A DNA stretch of 64,000 nucleotides, from NCBI RefSeq assembly GCF_013426205.1, contig NC_089427.1:2666001-2730000 (forward strand), in the 5' to 3' direction. How positions within the stretch are numbered: position 1 is the first letter of the stretch; each line of letters opens with the position of its first letter. Positions 24,253 to 34,972 of this stretch are shown here, piece by piece. Source of the stretch: Metarhizium brunneum. Lineage: Eukaryota > Ascomycota > Sordariomycetes > Hypocreales > Clavicipitaceae. The notes under the pieces were generated by a model that was not told the origin of the DNA, did no database searches, and worked only from the letters and a program-made list of their open reading frames with translations. The position numbers and the translations under genes were made by a program.

Positions 24253-26882
24253 ATCGCTGTGGGTGTTGAGACATTTTGTACCGCCGCTGCGCGCCTCTGC
24301 GGGGAGGTACTTTCCTGATTGTACATGGAGGATCGAGCCAACCCTGGTGGCGGGCATCTCGTCGGACTAGGTGCTGCCAATGCTTTTGTGCTGCGGGAGA
24401 GCCAATCCAGAAGAGGCAAGGTCGGCTTTCTCGCGCCGTTCCTCTCGTCCACACGCTGCCCTGGTGGATGAGCAGATGCTTGGCTGGCCTCTCGCCTGAT
24501 GAGCGCCATGCACCCCCTGTTGAGACCTCTCAACGGACTACCCTATTGAGGTCTGCTATTGCTGTTCCGGTGACATCCTCTGCCCAGCGCCAAAATCTTG
24601 GGCGGCCGTCTTGGAGGGCCGCCATGGGCCGACCCGGAGGGAGCCCCTAGCCCAGCGACAACAACGGCCACGGCCTCAGGGGCATGAGATGGAAACAACG
24701 AGACCCTCCTCTGATGACCAAGCATGACCCTGCCAACTATGCCACCGATGGGGCAAATAGGAAGCCAGGCCGTCGAGAGAGACCAGAGCATCATTGCCCA
24801 TCACTTCAGCGTCAGACCCCCCAAGACGCGCATGTACTCTCGTTCTCCGTGGGCATATAGACTCATAGTCCACTTTGTGGGTGTTGTGGCTCAGCCTGGC
24901 AAGCCTCAGACGGGGACGAACTCAGCAGCTATGATCGAGGAGTGGAGGATCCAAGAGTTTAGGTAGTGGCCGTTTCTGCCCAACCTCCCTCCCCCCCCCC
25001 GTATTGTAGGACGGCATATGAAGTACATGCTCCGTACTTACTGCTAACTGCTTTGTATTGACGCTGATTCTCTCCCTCTCTCATGTCTCCTAGTCGAATC
25101 ATGATGGCTCGGGGCTTCGTCGTATTGCTTCTCCCCAGCACTTCTACTGGTTTCGCGGGTCTGGTCCGGCGAGGGTAGTAATGGGTTCAAAGCGCACATA
25201 CCACTCTCTTGCGCACCGATTTGCGCTTCATCAGATCACTGGCTGGTTGTTTTGTTTGGGGGCTCCGAAATCCGGGCTGCCGATGACTCGAATTTGCCAA
25301 GGCTTCCGAAGTGCCCAAAGGTCCAAGGTATTTGCCGAAATGTCTTGGCCGATATTGGATGACACTTCTTCACCAATAAGGTATATGGAACCCGTGTTCA
25401 TGTATATGCATGAGCGTTTTTAAGTCCTAAAGGGTGAAAGAGTGGTGAGAAATCGGAGGCAGGTGGTGCTCAGCTCATTTGTCCCAGAATGGCTCAACCA
25501 GAAGTAACAGAAGAGCGATAGCGCCAAGCAAGGAGTATTGAATAGAATGCGAACCAGTGTAAACTTATTGCATGTGCCACTTTCGTAACTTTGCGTTGTG
25601 ACCCGAAGCACAACACTGACCCTGGACGGAGAAAATCTGTATCAAGCACTCAACCCGGGTTCGTATGTAGTTGCATGCATACCTATACCTAGGTTACCTA
25701 GACTTCTCCTTTTCCCGTGCCCGAATCTAGTCTAAGCCATTCGAACGGGATGGGCAACGTGGTGTTGATGCTGCACTCCAGAGTCCAGACTGGGCGTTCC
25801 ACCTCTAGTACTGACTGCCTTGCTTTTGACCTTTTTTATTTTTATTTTTGGCCGCAAGGCAAAATGTACGAAGTTGGCAAGAGTCGCACACCTTCACCTG
25901 GATTGGGCGTGCAAGTCATGCACTTGGCACATGTACTTACTATATGGCGATGCTCTGTCAGTCACAATCCCTGTAGAGCGGCAAGTCCATGTAGCTCACC
26001 TGGCTGATTTCGCTTTGTCTACAGAAGAAGCTGGGCACCAGCGGTCGAAAGAGCATCCTAGCCAGAGATATAAACACTAGTATGGGTGCCCAAGTTCTGA
26101 GCACGCGGATCGATCTGGACTCGTCTCCCCGCGAGGCTTGTCAGCGGACCTGGCATCTGAGTATGTCTTTGGTCCCTGGCAATGGCGGATGGGCGGTGGA
26201 CCAGGACGGGCCACGGTGAGGAGAGATCCGTTTGGACCATTATGGTTGTGCCAGCCACAACTAGGAGCAGCACCTAGGGCACCTAAAGAGTTGCTTGTTT
26301 ATGTTGTGATCACGCACATGTAGTGTAGTCCGTGGGAGCCGACGTATGAAAGATGATGTGCAGGCCACTCAGGGTCCTTGGTGGTCTGTAATAGGGCCAA
26401 CAGTTTCACGAGGGTCAAAAGTATTGAGCGACAGTGGGTGGTAGTATTGACATCTTGTCCACGGGCTGATTGGCTCTCCCATCGCAGATTGCGGAATAAC
26501 TGTTGCGGCCAGAGGAACATGGACCGAAGTACGGAGTGCAGGCAGGGCCACAGAGTTGGGAGCATGCCCTCGCAAGATTCTTGGACGTCGTAGGTGGTCG
26601 GGCTGTGCAGTCAATAACATCTTGGTTGTACTTGCCCAAGAGCATGGTTCTGGCCTGTGTGCTGTTGCCTCCGATGAGAAGATACATGTGCTTTGCCCGC
26701 GGTTGCACTAGTCGTGAAGTCGCGCCGCTCAGTCCCACTTTGCCCTCTCTCACGGGGCCTGGGGCTTCAATGCTCATTGACTCTCTCTGTCCGTCCCGCA
26801 CATGGCGGCGGACCGTGGCCCTCTAGCCTCCAGTGCAAACTCGGGGAACCCCTCAGGTTTCGTCAGGTTGAGCGGTACCTAT

Positions 26883-26910
26883 GTACCTCCGTACCTCCGT
26901 ACCTCCGTAC
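26883..26910. repeat. tandem repeat of GTACCTCC, 3.5 copies
   Basis: The 8-bp unit GTACCTCC is repeated head to tail. The unit overlaps the CTCCGTAC core that recurs throughout the intergenic DNA of this window, so the array may have grown by slippage from one such motif. Confidence 0.85.
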
Positions 26911-27517
26911 TGCCATAGCTCAGCTCTTTCCCACAATGGTCCAGTTCGCTCGCTCCTGCCCACTCACCTCCCTCCAGAGCTCACACCCGCCTCATGGTCG
27001 AGCTCTCATGGCCTCCTCCACGGCTACAACACACCACCCCATGTCATGCCCACCCGCCCGCCGTCCAGAGCCCGCACAAAGTACATAACCTATCTGCCGC
27101 CTCCCCTCCCACTTTCTAGCGTTTCTTTATTGTTCATAGCCCAATATTCATCCGTCCTATTCACGGCAAGACCTTGGTGTCCCTTGTCTTCTTCTCCTCC
27201 TTAACTTTTTTCCTCCTCATTGCAGACAGCATCCTCTTCTGCTTGCTCCGCAGCTCTTACTTCTGTGGCTCATTTATTTCTCTCGCCGGACCTACACGCT
27301 GAATCCCCCACCGCCGCAGCAACATATTGAATCTGCAATTTACTTCTTCTCGTCTATTACACGACTTTGCGAAATTTCCACAGGCCGCAATATTTATACT
27401 TACTGCTTGAGTTTGAGCTTGTATGTTTCAACTCTCAATATACCCTATTCACCATCCATCAACACGGGTGTGGCCTGAACCCAACTGCAAGAAAGCCGTC
27501 CTACACCACTAAGTTTG

Positions 27518-27707
27518 ATGCCACTGCTGTGACTTATTCCGCCACCCTCCAGCAATCTCATCTTTGGCTTCCCTACCTCACATGATTGGTAACTTCTGTT
27601 GCTTATCTTCGAGTCCTCCGAGCTTGAACTTGCGTGCCCAACCCCCTGCCATAACTTTTCCAGTACGTCAGACGCTTCCACACGATGCACTAATGCTGCG
27701 TTATTAG
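27518..27707 (+). promoter_or_regulatory. upstream open reading frames in the probable bZIP leader
   Basis: Several ATGs precede the bZIP start. One gives a four-residue frame (27518-27532). Another gives a 41-residue frame (27582-27707) that ends 129 bp before the main ATG and contains a second in-frame ATG at 27693. If the transcript starts upstream of 27500, as the long pyrimidine-rich leader suggests, these could reduce or condition translation of the main protein. The transcript start is not visible from sequence, and a leader intron could remove some of them. Confidence 0.4.
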
Positions 27708-27836
27708 GTCCAGGGGTCTCGTAACAGCCAGTCTTCCGTTCGCATTTTCCCTCCTACAGTCCGCTTCTTCCTTCTATACATCTATCGTCTTTTGAAGCTT
27801 CTGTCCCGAGAAGCTTGACCAAATTCCATCACTGCA

Positions 27837-29770
27837 ATGGCCTCACAGTTTGCTATGCAGCCGTTTTACAGATCCACGCCTCTGACAGTGGATACCCACC
27901 ACGCACAACAGAAGTATTTTGAAGAAGAGGACAAGAGCGGTGTATTAGACGACGGGCTTATTGAGCACAGCACTGTTGACTCCGGCCTGGAATTGTCACC
28001 ACCAATGGCCAACAGCCGAAGAGAGTCCTTCGCTGTTGGTAGCACGCTCTTCTCCCCCAAGACGGAAGATTGGCAGTCTGTAGATATGCAGTCGGTGCCA
28101 TCCAACCCTTTCCCGGACCAGAACGGTGGAAACAGTGTGAACGGCCCTCCCAACCCTTTCATACATCCACAGGGCCAAGTTTTTTCTCAACACGGCACTC
28201 AGTGGAGTATGAGTAATAACTCGGGGCCTGAAAACTCCATGCAGCAGTTCAACAATGTCTCTACTGCATTCGATTCTAGCAACTCTGTCTTCCAGCGACC
28301 TACGCAAAACCATAATCCCTTCCACAGTACTGGCAACATGTTCGCATCGCTTCACCAAGGGGACCAGTCTATTCCAACCTCTCCACAGAAGGAATGGATG
28401 GTTCCCGCGCAGACAATGAATAAGAAAATGCAACCTGGGAGCCCTATAATTCGGTCACATAACGATCTGAGACGAGGAGATGGTATCCGCAAGAAGAATG
28501 CCCGCTTTGACATTCCGGCTGAACGTAACCTGAGCAATATCGATTCCCTTATTTCCCAGTCAACCGATGAACAAGAGATCAAGGAGCTGAAGCAGCAAAA
28601 ACGCCTGCTGAGAAATCGCCAAGCAGCGTAAGTCTCTTGTCCGCCCCCCCGTCCTTACCCTTGCCCTGCATATACTAATATATCTCGGATAGCCTCGACT
28701 CAAGACAGCGGAAGAAGCAGCACACTGAGCGACTGGAAGATGAGAAGAAGCACTACACTGCACTCATCACCGACATGGAGGAGGATATATCGGCTTTGAA
28801 AGAAAAGTGTGAGGGACTCATGCAAGAGAAGCAAGATCTCATGAGCTTTGTTGAAGGGCTACGCCTTGAGAAGGACGAAATGATTCGTGCACACACTCTC
28901 GAGACTGGCGAACTACGAAAAAAGGTCAACGTCCTCACAGAACACGTCCAGAGGCTAGAAAGCCAATCCCTGGCTACTTCAGGCCCTGGCGTAAACGGTG
29001 GCATCCCCGATAACTTTGGCATGGAAGGGATAGGCATGCCGGGGGCTTGGGACAACCCGAACTTCCTCAATGACTATTCCACTGAACCATTACATGTTAG
29101 ACCGCACGTCTCGCTTGCACCAACCAAGAAAAACGACAGTGCCATCATGCCCCTTGAGAGTGAGAAAGGTGCCTCTCAGGGAGGTTTACTGTTCATGCTC
29201 TTCCTCGTCGGCGCATTTGTCATGTCCAGCCGGTCCATGCCGACCATCCCTCGCGTATCTGAAGATGTTCGCGCAGCGTCAGCAACTCTCCTTGACAATG
29301 TCCTCAAGGATGCTGGAATCAACTCGGGATCAGCGGGAATGCCAGCCATTGCCCCCCAACCATCTGGTGCGAGTTGGGCTCATCCCCATGTCACTGACAC
29401 AGGCATGGGCGACATAAGCATGGAAGGCACCGCCCCATCGATGCTTGAAGAGCTGGGCGATTCGTTGACACAACCAACACAGGATCAGATGAACGAACAG
29501 ATATTTTCCCTCTCAGCAGCACAATATGACGGCGTAAGCAATCAAGAATTTCTACAACACGCCCCAGAAAGATCTACCAGCCAGGGTCGCAAGAACCTCG
29601 CGGATGCCCTGGCTGCAATGCGTGCGGCCAACAAACAAGGCGGTGCTGCTGACGTATACACACGCTCACTTCTCTGGGATCAAATCCCCAGCGACGTTGT
29701 TCGAAACTTTGCTAAAATGGTCGCGGAGAGCAGCCATGCAACGAACCGCAATGATTACGACATGAAATGA
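27837..29770 (+). CDS. bZIP transcription factor with a C-terminal hydrophobic segment
   Basis: Two exons: 27837-28627 and 28693-29770; 622 residues. The 65-bp intron falls inside the basic region. The spliced protein reads RLLRNRQAALDSRQRKKQ, with the bZIP signature N-x7-R (N260). A coiled coil follows to about residue 350 (ITDMEEDISALKEKCEGLMQEK; LRKKVNVLTEHVQRLESQ). The N-terminal 250 residues are Ser/Gln/Asn/Pro-rich and polar, as in activation domains. Around residues 427-441 lies a short hydrophobic stretch (GGLLFMLFLVGAFVM) flanked by charged and Ser/Arg residues. It could be a membrane anchor, as in ATF6/CREB3 factors, or just a buried helix. The rest of the C-terminus looks mostly disordered. 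DNA target and pathway are unknown. The gene stands alone between two long gene-free stretches. Confidence 0.9.
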
Positions 29771-31988
29771 TACAGCAAAAATGAACCTCATGATAACGAA
29801 ATATGACGGCCCTGCAACCTTTTTAATGACTGTTTTCTGGGTTTTCTTTGATTATCCTTTTATTTTGCCATTTTATTTTCTTCTACTTCTTTTTACCATT
29901 GACGAGTATACTTATTCTTGACTGTCTCCTTCGCGGACATGACTCAGCCAATCAGACCATTTGCTCACGCAACGAAGTGTTATTTTTGTGCCGACTCCGT
30001 CCTCTTGAATTCTTGATGATGGAATGCTTTTATGTTCATTACTTTTGACGAAATTTCCTTTAACGTTGATGGGTTGTTTGTTTTCAGCAAGCGAGCGAGC
30101 ATTGATATTTTGTGCGGATGTTTTGTTTATTTCTAGGCTTGGCGACTCGCCGCCGCCGCCTCTTTCCTTATGTTTTATCTGGTGACTACGGGTTCATGGG
30201 GCATTTGGCTATATTTTATACGATATTATCGAGAGGCTCCAGTCCGTTGTTCTTGTATATTGGATCGGGGGAAGGAAGGGGGAAAGAGGTATCAAGGAGA
30301 GATGGACACTGGGGGACGGCATGTTGCTCCGAGAAAACTGGCGTATCAAATCGGCTTGGCCAGGTCTGGTACACACAGCGGCTCGAGAGAGCAACGGGAG
30401 ACTGAAAGCCAGGAGACTGACGAGATCACCACGATGGATCAAGCATGATGGGTGATCAACTCATGTTTCCTTGGTGGATTGCAGCGGGCAAGATGCGTGT
30501 AATGCCTTGCAAGCTGGCGATCTCTATTTTTCTTTGTGGACAATGACATGATAGTGAAAACTGTTGAGATACAAATACTTACGACAGACATCAATGAATG
30601 ACAAAACAACATAAACCACAGTCATGGGCTCGTCTGGGCTACTCTGAGCACTAGGTATAAGTCCCCAAGAGTTGACTCCCGTACTCGATAGCAGTGCATG
30701 AATATCGGTGGCGTCCCCAGTTACTTGCAGGAGCATCAATTGATGTCAAGTGTCGCCGGTGCCTTGCGTGGAGATGCATGGGAATGGAGGGGAAACGCTG
30801 GAGAGTAGCATCTGTTCGCAACAACGTGACGACAAAGACAAGCGAGTAGCTGCAGGATGCACACCATAAGCAAGGTCACAGCCCCAAGTACAGCTTCCCA
30901 GAAAGACGGGGAATGTGACATGTCGGAGCAAGGTGGTTGGTAGCAAACAGACAGCATGAATGCAGACTCTCAGACATTGGAAACAAAAGGGTCCAGCTCC
31001 CCCATCCCACCGGAAATTATGTGTAAAAAATTTTTTAAAAAAAGGGCCATTGCCTCGACTCTCGTGAGAGCTACCTGCGCATGTCAAAGTGTCGCCGTGC
31101 CATTCTGCAAGGCGCAGCCCGTTTTTGTACGAGGCCAACAGAAATTGAAACAAGATTGAATCTTGTGCTGAGACGCTCGGCCCAGCCACAGCGGCTACTG
31201 GGGAAAAGCTAAAAATGGCAGCTTCTGGACGTTTGTGACGGCCACGGGCCGGGCTTAGCTTGCAATTTTGTTCGACGTCAGCCTCTGGGGGTGCGACGTG
31301 GGGGTGCACTGCTTTTTTTGTCTTGCATGTAGACGCCGCCCTGGACAGAGTCTCACACCGCTTGCGCATGTGCCTCGATCTTGGGGCCATGGTGACCTTG
31401 GCGCGGGTGCGGGTTGGCTGGAGAGTTTGAGCTTGATGAGAGTCACGGTCGGGGAGGGGAGTTTCCTGGGCCGGTGGCGCGTCAAATGATGCCGGCTGGG
31501 CTCGGAGAGGGCATCGCGTTTGCATGATGGGGTTTGGATTTGGTTGATTGGCCGTGTAGTTGATTAGTGTCTGAATTCGTGAGGGACGACGCAATCATGC
31601 ACACCGCAACGTTTCACAAAGTAGGCTTCACTACCGAATACCCAGCTGCCTGGTCCTGGATGTGGTTTCCATCTTTCTCTCTTTCTCTTTTTTTTTCACA
31701 TGGGTTCGCGTGCGAAGAGATGTGTACAAACGGGGATCAAGCTTGTTTCTTGCAGAAAGCCACCAACGCAAAGGATATTACAAATGGGTGCCTAGTAGTA
31801 GTTTGGGAGTTGACAAATTTGTATTTCGTCGCGAGTGAGGAAAGGTAACGTCCCGTCAACAGCTAGCTAGCTGAAAAAAAAAATGAATATGAATATGATA
31901 CACTGTTCCCCCTAGATACCGAGGTGTCTAGTATGCAAAGGCGACGGCAAAGACGTGGCTCTGATGCCTTCACGAAATGTACGACGGG
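29771..31988. other. intergenic between convergent genes, no gene seen
   Basis: The bZIP gene and the Nif1-like gene run towards each other here. A 282-codon minus-strand frame (30746-31594) begins with TTG and has unbalanced, Cys/His/Arg-rich composition, so I do not call it. A/T-rich tracts occur at 31024-31043 and 31873-31882. Confidence 0.55.
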
Positions 31989-32777
31989 TTACTTTCGTAT
32001 TTCTGAAGGGTCGTACTTGGGTTTCCAGATCCTGCTCACGCGGTCAACAGGCCGCCACCACTCCCCACGGCCCCCCAAGGAACAAATACGAGGCAGATAC
32101 ATGAGAGGGGGCTATAGAAAAGAAGGCCGGAGGGGGGGGAATCACTCACCATGAATTTCCGATAGTCTTGTTGCCGGCTTTCTCGGCTTGTCGAAAGTAC
32201 CGAGCCGCGGTGTACTGTGCCAAGTATAGAATTAGCCTCGTGCTTACGAGTGAGGGAATGACTGGTGACGGTGACTTATTAGCGGGGAGGATGCCGATTT
32301 GATGCTGGTATTTTTTGAGGGCAAACCCGAGCACTTGTTTGTACCCAACGGCGGTTTTGCGTGGCACGTTGGGCATCAAAGGCGGGGGAGAAGACGCTTT
32401 GAGACGTGCAGAACGCGGACTTTTGTTTTGTGTCACGCAAATGCCGCAGCGGCCTTTTTTTTTTTTTTTAAAGTTCTCCGCCACCCTTTGTGCGCATGTG
32501 TAGCTTGCGACATGTGCATCAATTATTGTTCTCGGTATGCACTGCTGTGCGGGAAGACGGGGCGTGTGTAAGTCTGGAGGGGGCATTCGCTGCTGACCTT
32601 GTCCTTTTCACCACCGATTCCATTGAGGTAGCAAAAGGCTGCTTCGTTCATAGCGTCTGTTGAACCTTTTGTTAGTGTACCGATTGGCCCTGGGAGTGAG
32701 TGCTGCGGCGAAACTTGCCACTATCTCCGAGGTTTGCTGCTGTTTCGTAGTACTAAAGGGAAACGTTAATGCTTTTC

Positions 32778-32820
<43 letters not shown>

Positions 32821-33835
32821 GGCGGTTATTATGGCGTAATTCATCCAGACTCACCTGCCTCGCAGCAACAGAGTCCTTCTTGATGCCCCAGCCGTAGCGG
32901 AAGCAGTTGCCGAGTTCGAATATCGCCATGACCAACTCCCCCTTGGCGGCGCCGCCCTTCTTCATGCCCGCCTCAAGGGCAAGCTGCTCGATGGCGGCCG
33001 AGTTGGACGCCGCCGCGGTGAGATACGTGATGGCATTTTCCGGGTCAGGATCGCAGCCCCATCCGTGTCTGCGGCAGTAGGAGGGAAACACACAGCGTCA
33101 GCAGCTCTGCCATGACGTTTGGTACATGTCACGACGCAGGAACGGGCGCTCTTACCGCAACGCAAGCCCGTACAGCACCTGGCTCAGCGGGTTATTCGGC
33201 CCCTGCGGATCGGCCAGCCGTCCGAATATCTTGGTCGACTTCTCCAAGTCCCCCTCCTCGTGTAACCGGATCGCTTCCTGGATATCGTCATCTATGGCCT
33301 TGGACGAGCTGGCGCTCCGCTTCCTTCCGGTGCTCCCAGGCGCCAGGCTCATCCGTGACATGCCCTCGGAGGGGTCAGGCGACGCGGGCCTTGCGCGTGC
33401 AAGCTCATTCTGTCCCGCCAGCATCGTCGCCCGCCGCTCCCACTGCGACTGATCGGCCGGGTCGGAGCGCGTGATCGCGGGCAGGTTCCCGGGGACATTC
33501 TCGGAGGGCTCGGCCGGCCTGCTCAGGTGCAGTCGCTCCGAGAGGCGCCGTCTCGAAGAGTGGCTCGTCTGCGAGGAGACGGACTCGCTGCGCGATCGAC
33601 TTGATCGAAAGACGTCGAGGCTCCGGCGGGGCGACGAGCGCACCGAAGTCTTGGGCGAGAGCAGGTTCTTCTGGTCCTGGCCGTCGTTGGGGGGTCGAAT
33701 GATTTCCTGGCCGGCGGTATCTGTGCGAATAAATGTGAACTCGGCGGCGTCCAGCCTGCGCCCGCCCTCCTCCCCTGCCGAGTCCGCATTGTCGTCGGAC
33801 TGGTCCTTCTTCTTCAGCTTGTCGAGGAGACCCAT
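31989..33835 (-). CDS. Sel1-repeat protein related to fission yeast cell-cycle inhibitor Nif1
   Basis: Six exons: 33835-33156, 33068-32855, 32752-32722, 32656-32598, 32214-32150, 32031-31989; 363 residues. The N-terminus starts MGLLDKLKKKD and is followed by a Ser/Arg-rich low-complexity region with probable phosphosites (about residues 60-130). The C-terminal half holds Sel1/TPR-like repeats: AIRLHEEGDLEKSTKIFGRLAD, then LYGLALRHGWGCDPD, ELGNCFRYGWGIKKD, YYETAANLGD and AAFCYLNGIGGEKDK. It ends GNSWIWKPKYDPSEIRK, built across the last intron. Homologues are usually annotated as Nif1, which in fission yeast acts on the Nim1/Wee1 mitotic entry pathway; the role here is inferred. The exon 3/4 junction reads GDN where related proteins commonly have GDTD, so that junction may be off by a codon. 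Intron 2 contains a long (TG)n run, and intron 4 is unusually long (383 bp). Confidence 0.85.
32781..32819. repeat. (TG)n microsatellite inside an intron
   Basis: About 19 uninterrupted TG dinucleotides lie within intron 2 of the Nif1-like gene (CA repeats on the transcribed strand). The repeat sits upstream of the branch site and acceptor, so length changes would alter intron size only. Confidence 0.95.
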
Positions 33836-34972
33836 GGTGCCGCCCTGTCTTGAGCTTCTCCCAGCTGTGCTGTTGTACCAGACTCTACTGTCGATACAGC
33901 GACTGTCTTTTCTTGCTTTTATATGATGAGAAGAAGAAGAGAAGGAAGGAACGAAGGAACGACTGAGCACGTAGTTTCCGACAAAGACGAGCCGCGCATT
34001 TATTTATTCTCCTTCCACCAGACCCTTTCTCCTTTCGTGCCGCCTGGCCGTGTGACGTCGATTCGATGTCCGTCGCTCGCGGGCCCGTTGATTGACGTCG
34101 TAAACTGAGGCAGCGCCAGGCCAGCCTTCACACCGAGGGGCTGAGCCGTGGCAGTACCCGTTGAACCGTTCAATGTTCCTTCGAGATGCAACAAAGCAGC
34201 ACCCCCAATCAGGCCTTGGGTTTCTCTTGCGACAGGTGTCACAATCGCATTGTTTTACCCGACGCCCGATGCCGATATCGAAAGGGTCGGGGCGTACAAT
34301 GCAGCAACAACAACCGTTGAGGGCAAGCGACTGGTGTTTCACGTTGGGCTGACAAAGGCCAGTCTTTTTGCGTCGACTGGTGGGGTGTGCTCCTTAAATG
34401 TCAACATTGATATTTTTAAACTTGAAAAACGGCATGGACCATACATATGTACATACTCCCACGCGCTGGCAAGTAATTTAAAAATGGCAATCATGCTGTC
34501 TATCAACCTTGGCGCAAATGTGGACCGTGACCTTGTTTAAACCAAGGAACTTGACGATACATATCTCAACGTCGTCCTTGTCCAGCACGCACGCCGACTT
34601 AACACGTCAAAAAGCACATCCCAGACTCGGCAGAATAGGCTCTAGGTGGATGCTTCCTAATGCTTCCTAAGAAATTTTTTTTTTCGCATTGACAAGTATA
34701 TCATCTATCGTAATCCTCTTCGTTATCACGCCGTCTCTTCGCACCTGTTCCGCAACAGCGTGCTTCAATAATGGCCATGTCATCAACAATGTGCCATCCA
34801 CGGCCGACTACCCTCCCCCATCTACCTAACCTAGGTGTGGAAAGGGCCAAGCCAAGCCGAGTTAAATAAATGACTAGGGGTAGCGTACACATAACGCTGC
34901 GTTGCATTGATTGCAAGAGCTCAACGCCCTTGGCTCGCACAAATGGGTATCGTGCTAAAAGTCATGTCAAAT
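33836..34972. other. Nif1-like promoter region and 3' flank of the CCCH gene
   Basis: No gene seen. The promoter side of the minus-strand Nif1-like gene carries two identical TGACGTCG sites, annotated separately. Short frames here (34148-34540, 34701-34940) show no protein character. Confidence 0.6.
34053..34100. promoter_or_regulatory. pair of CRE-like TGACGTCG sites upstream of the Nif1-like gene
   Basis: TGACGTCG occurs at 34053-34060 and again at 34093-34100. They are 40 bp apart, about four helical turns, and 220-265 bp upstream of the ATG at 33835. TGACGT is the established core for Atf1/CREB-type bZIP factors in fungi. Regulation by such a factor is inferred. Confidence 0.5.

Larger units (their letters stand above)
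21385..27836. other. 6.4-kb gene-free region upstream of the bZIP gene
   Basis: No supported gene. The region has recurrent GTACTCCGTAC motifs (23958-23968, 24062-24072, 25029-25040, 26528-26537), TACCTAGG-type motifs (21834-21850, 25681-25702), a (GGT)n run at 24228-24252 and an 8-bp tandem repeat at 26883-26910. From about 26930 the plus strand becomes C/T-rich, as fungal promoters and leaders often are, and short upstream ORFs precede the bZIP start. The 308-codon minus-strand frame at 23528-24454 starts without ATG and looks spurious. Confidence 0.55.

Noticed and set aside
23528..24454. 308-codon minus-strand open frame
   Set aside because: It begins with GTG, is rich in Arg, Ser, His and Pro with few acidic residues, includes a homopolymer from the (GGT)n run, and shows no domain. 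It is probably a chance frame.
30746..31594. 282-codon minus-strand open frame
   Set aside because: It starts at TTG, has unbalanced composition (Arg, Cys, His, Pro, Ser) and no recognisable motif. It lies in a convergent intergenic region.
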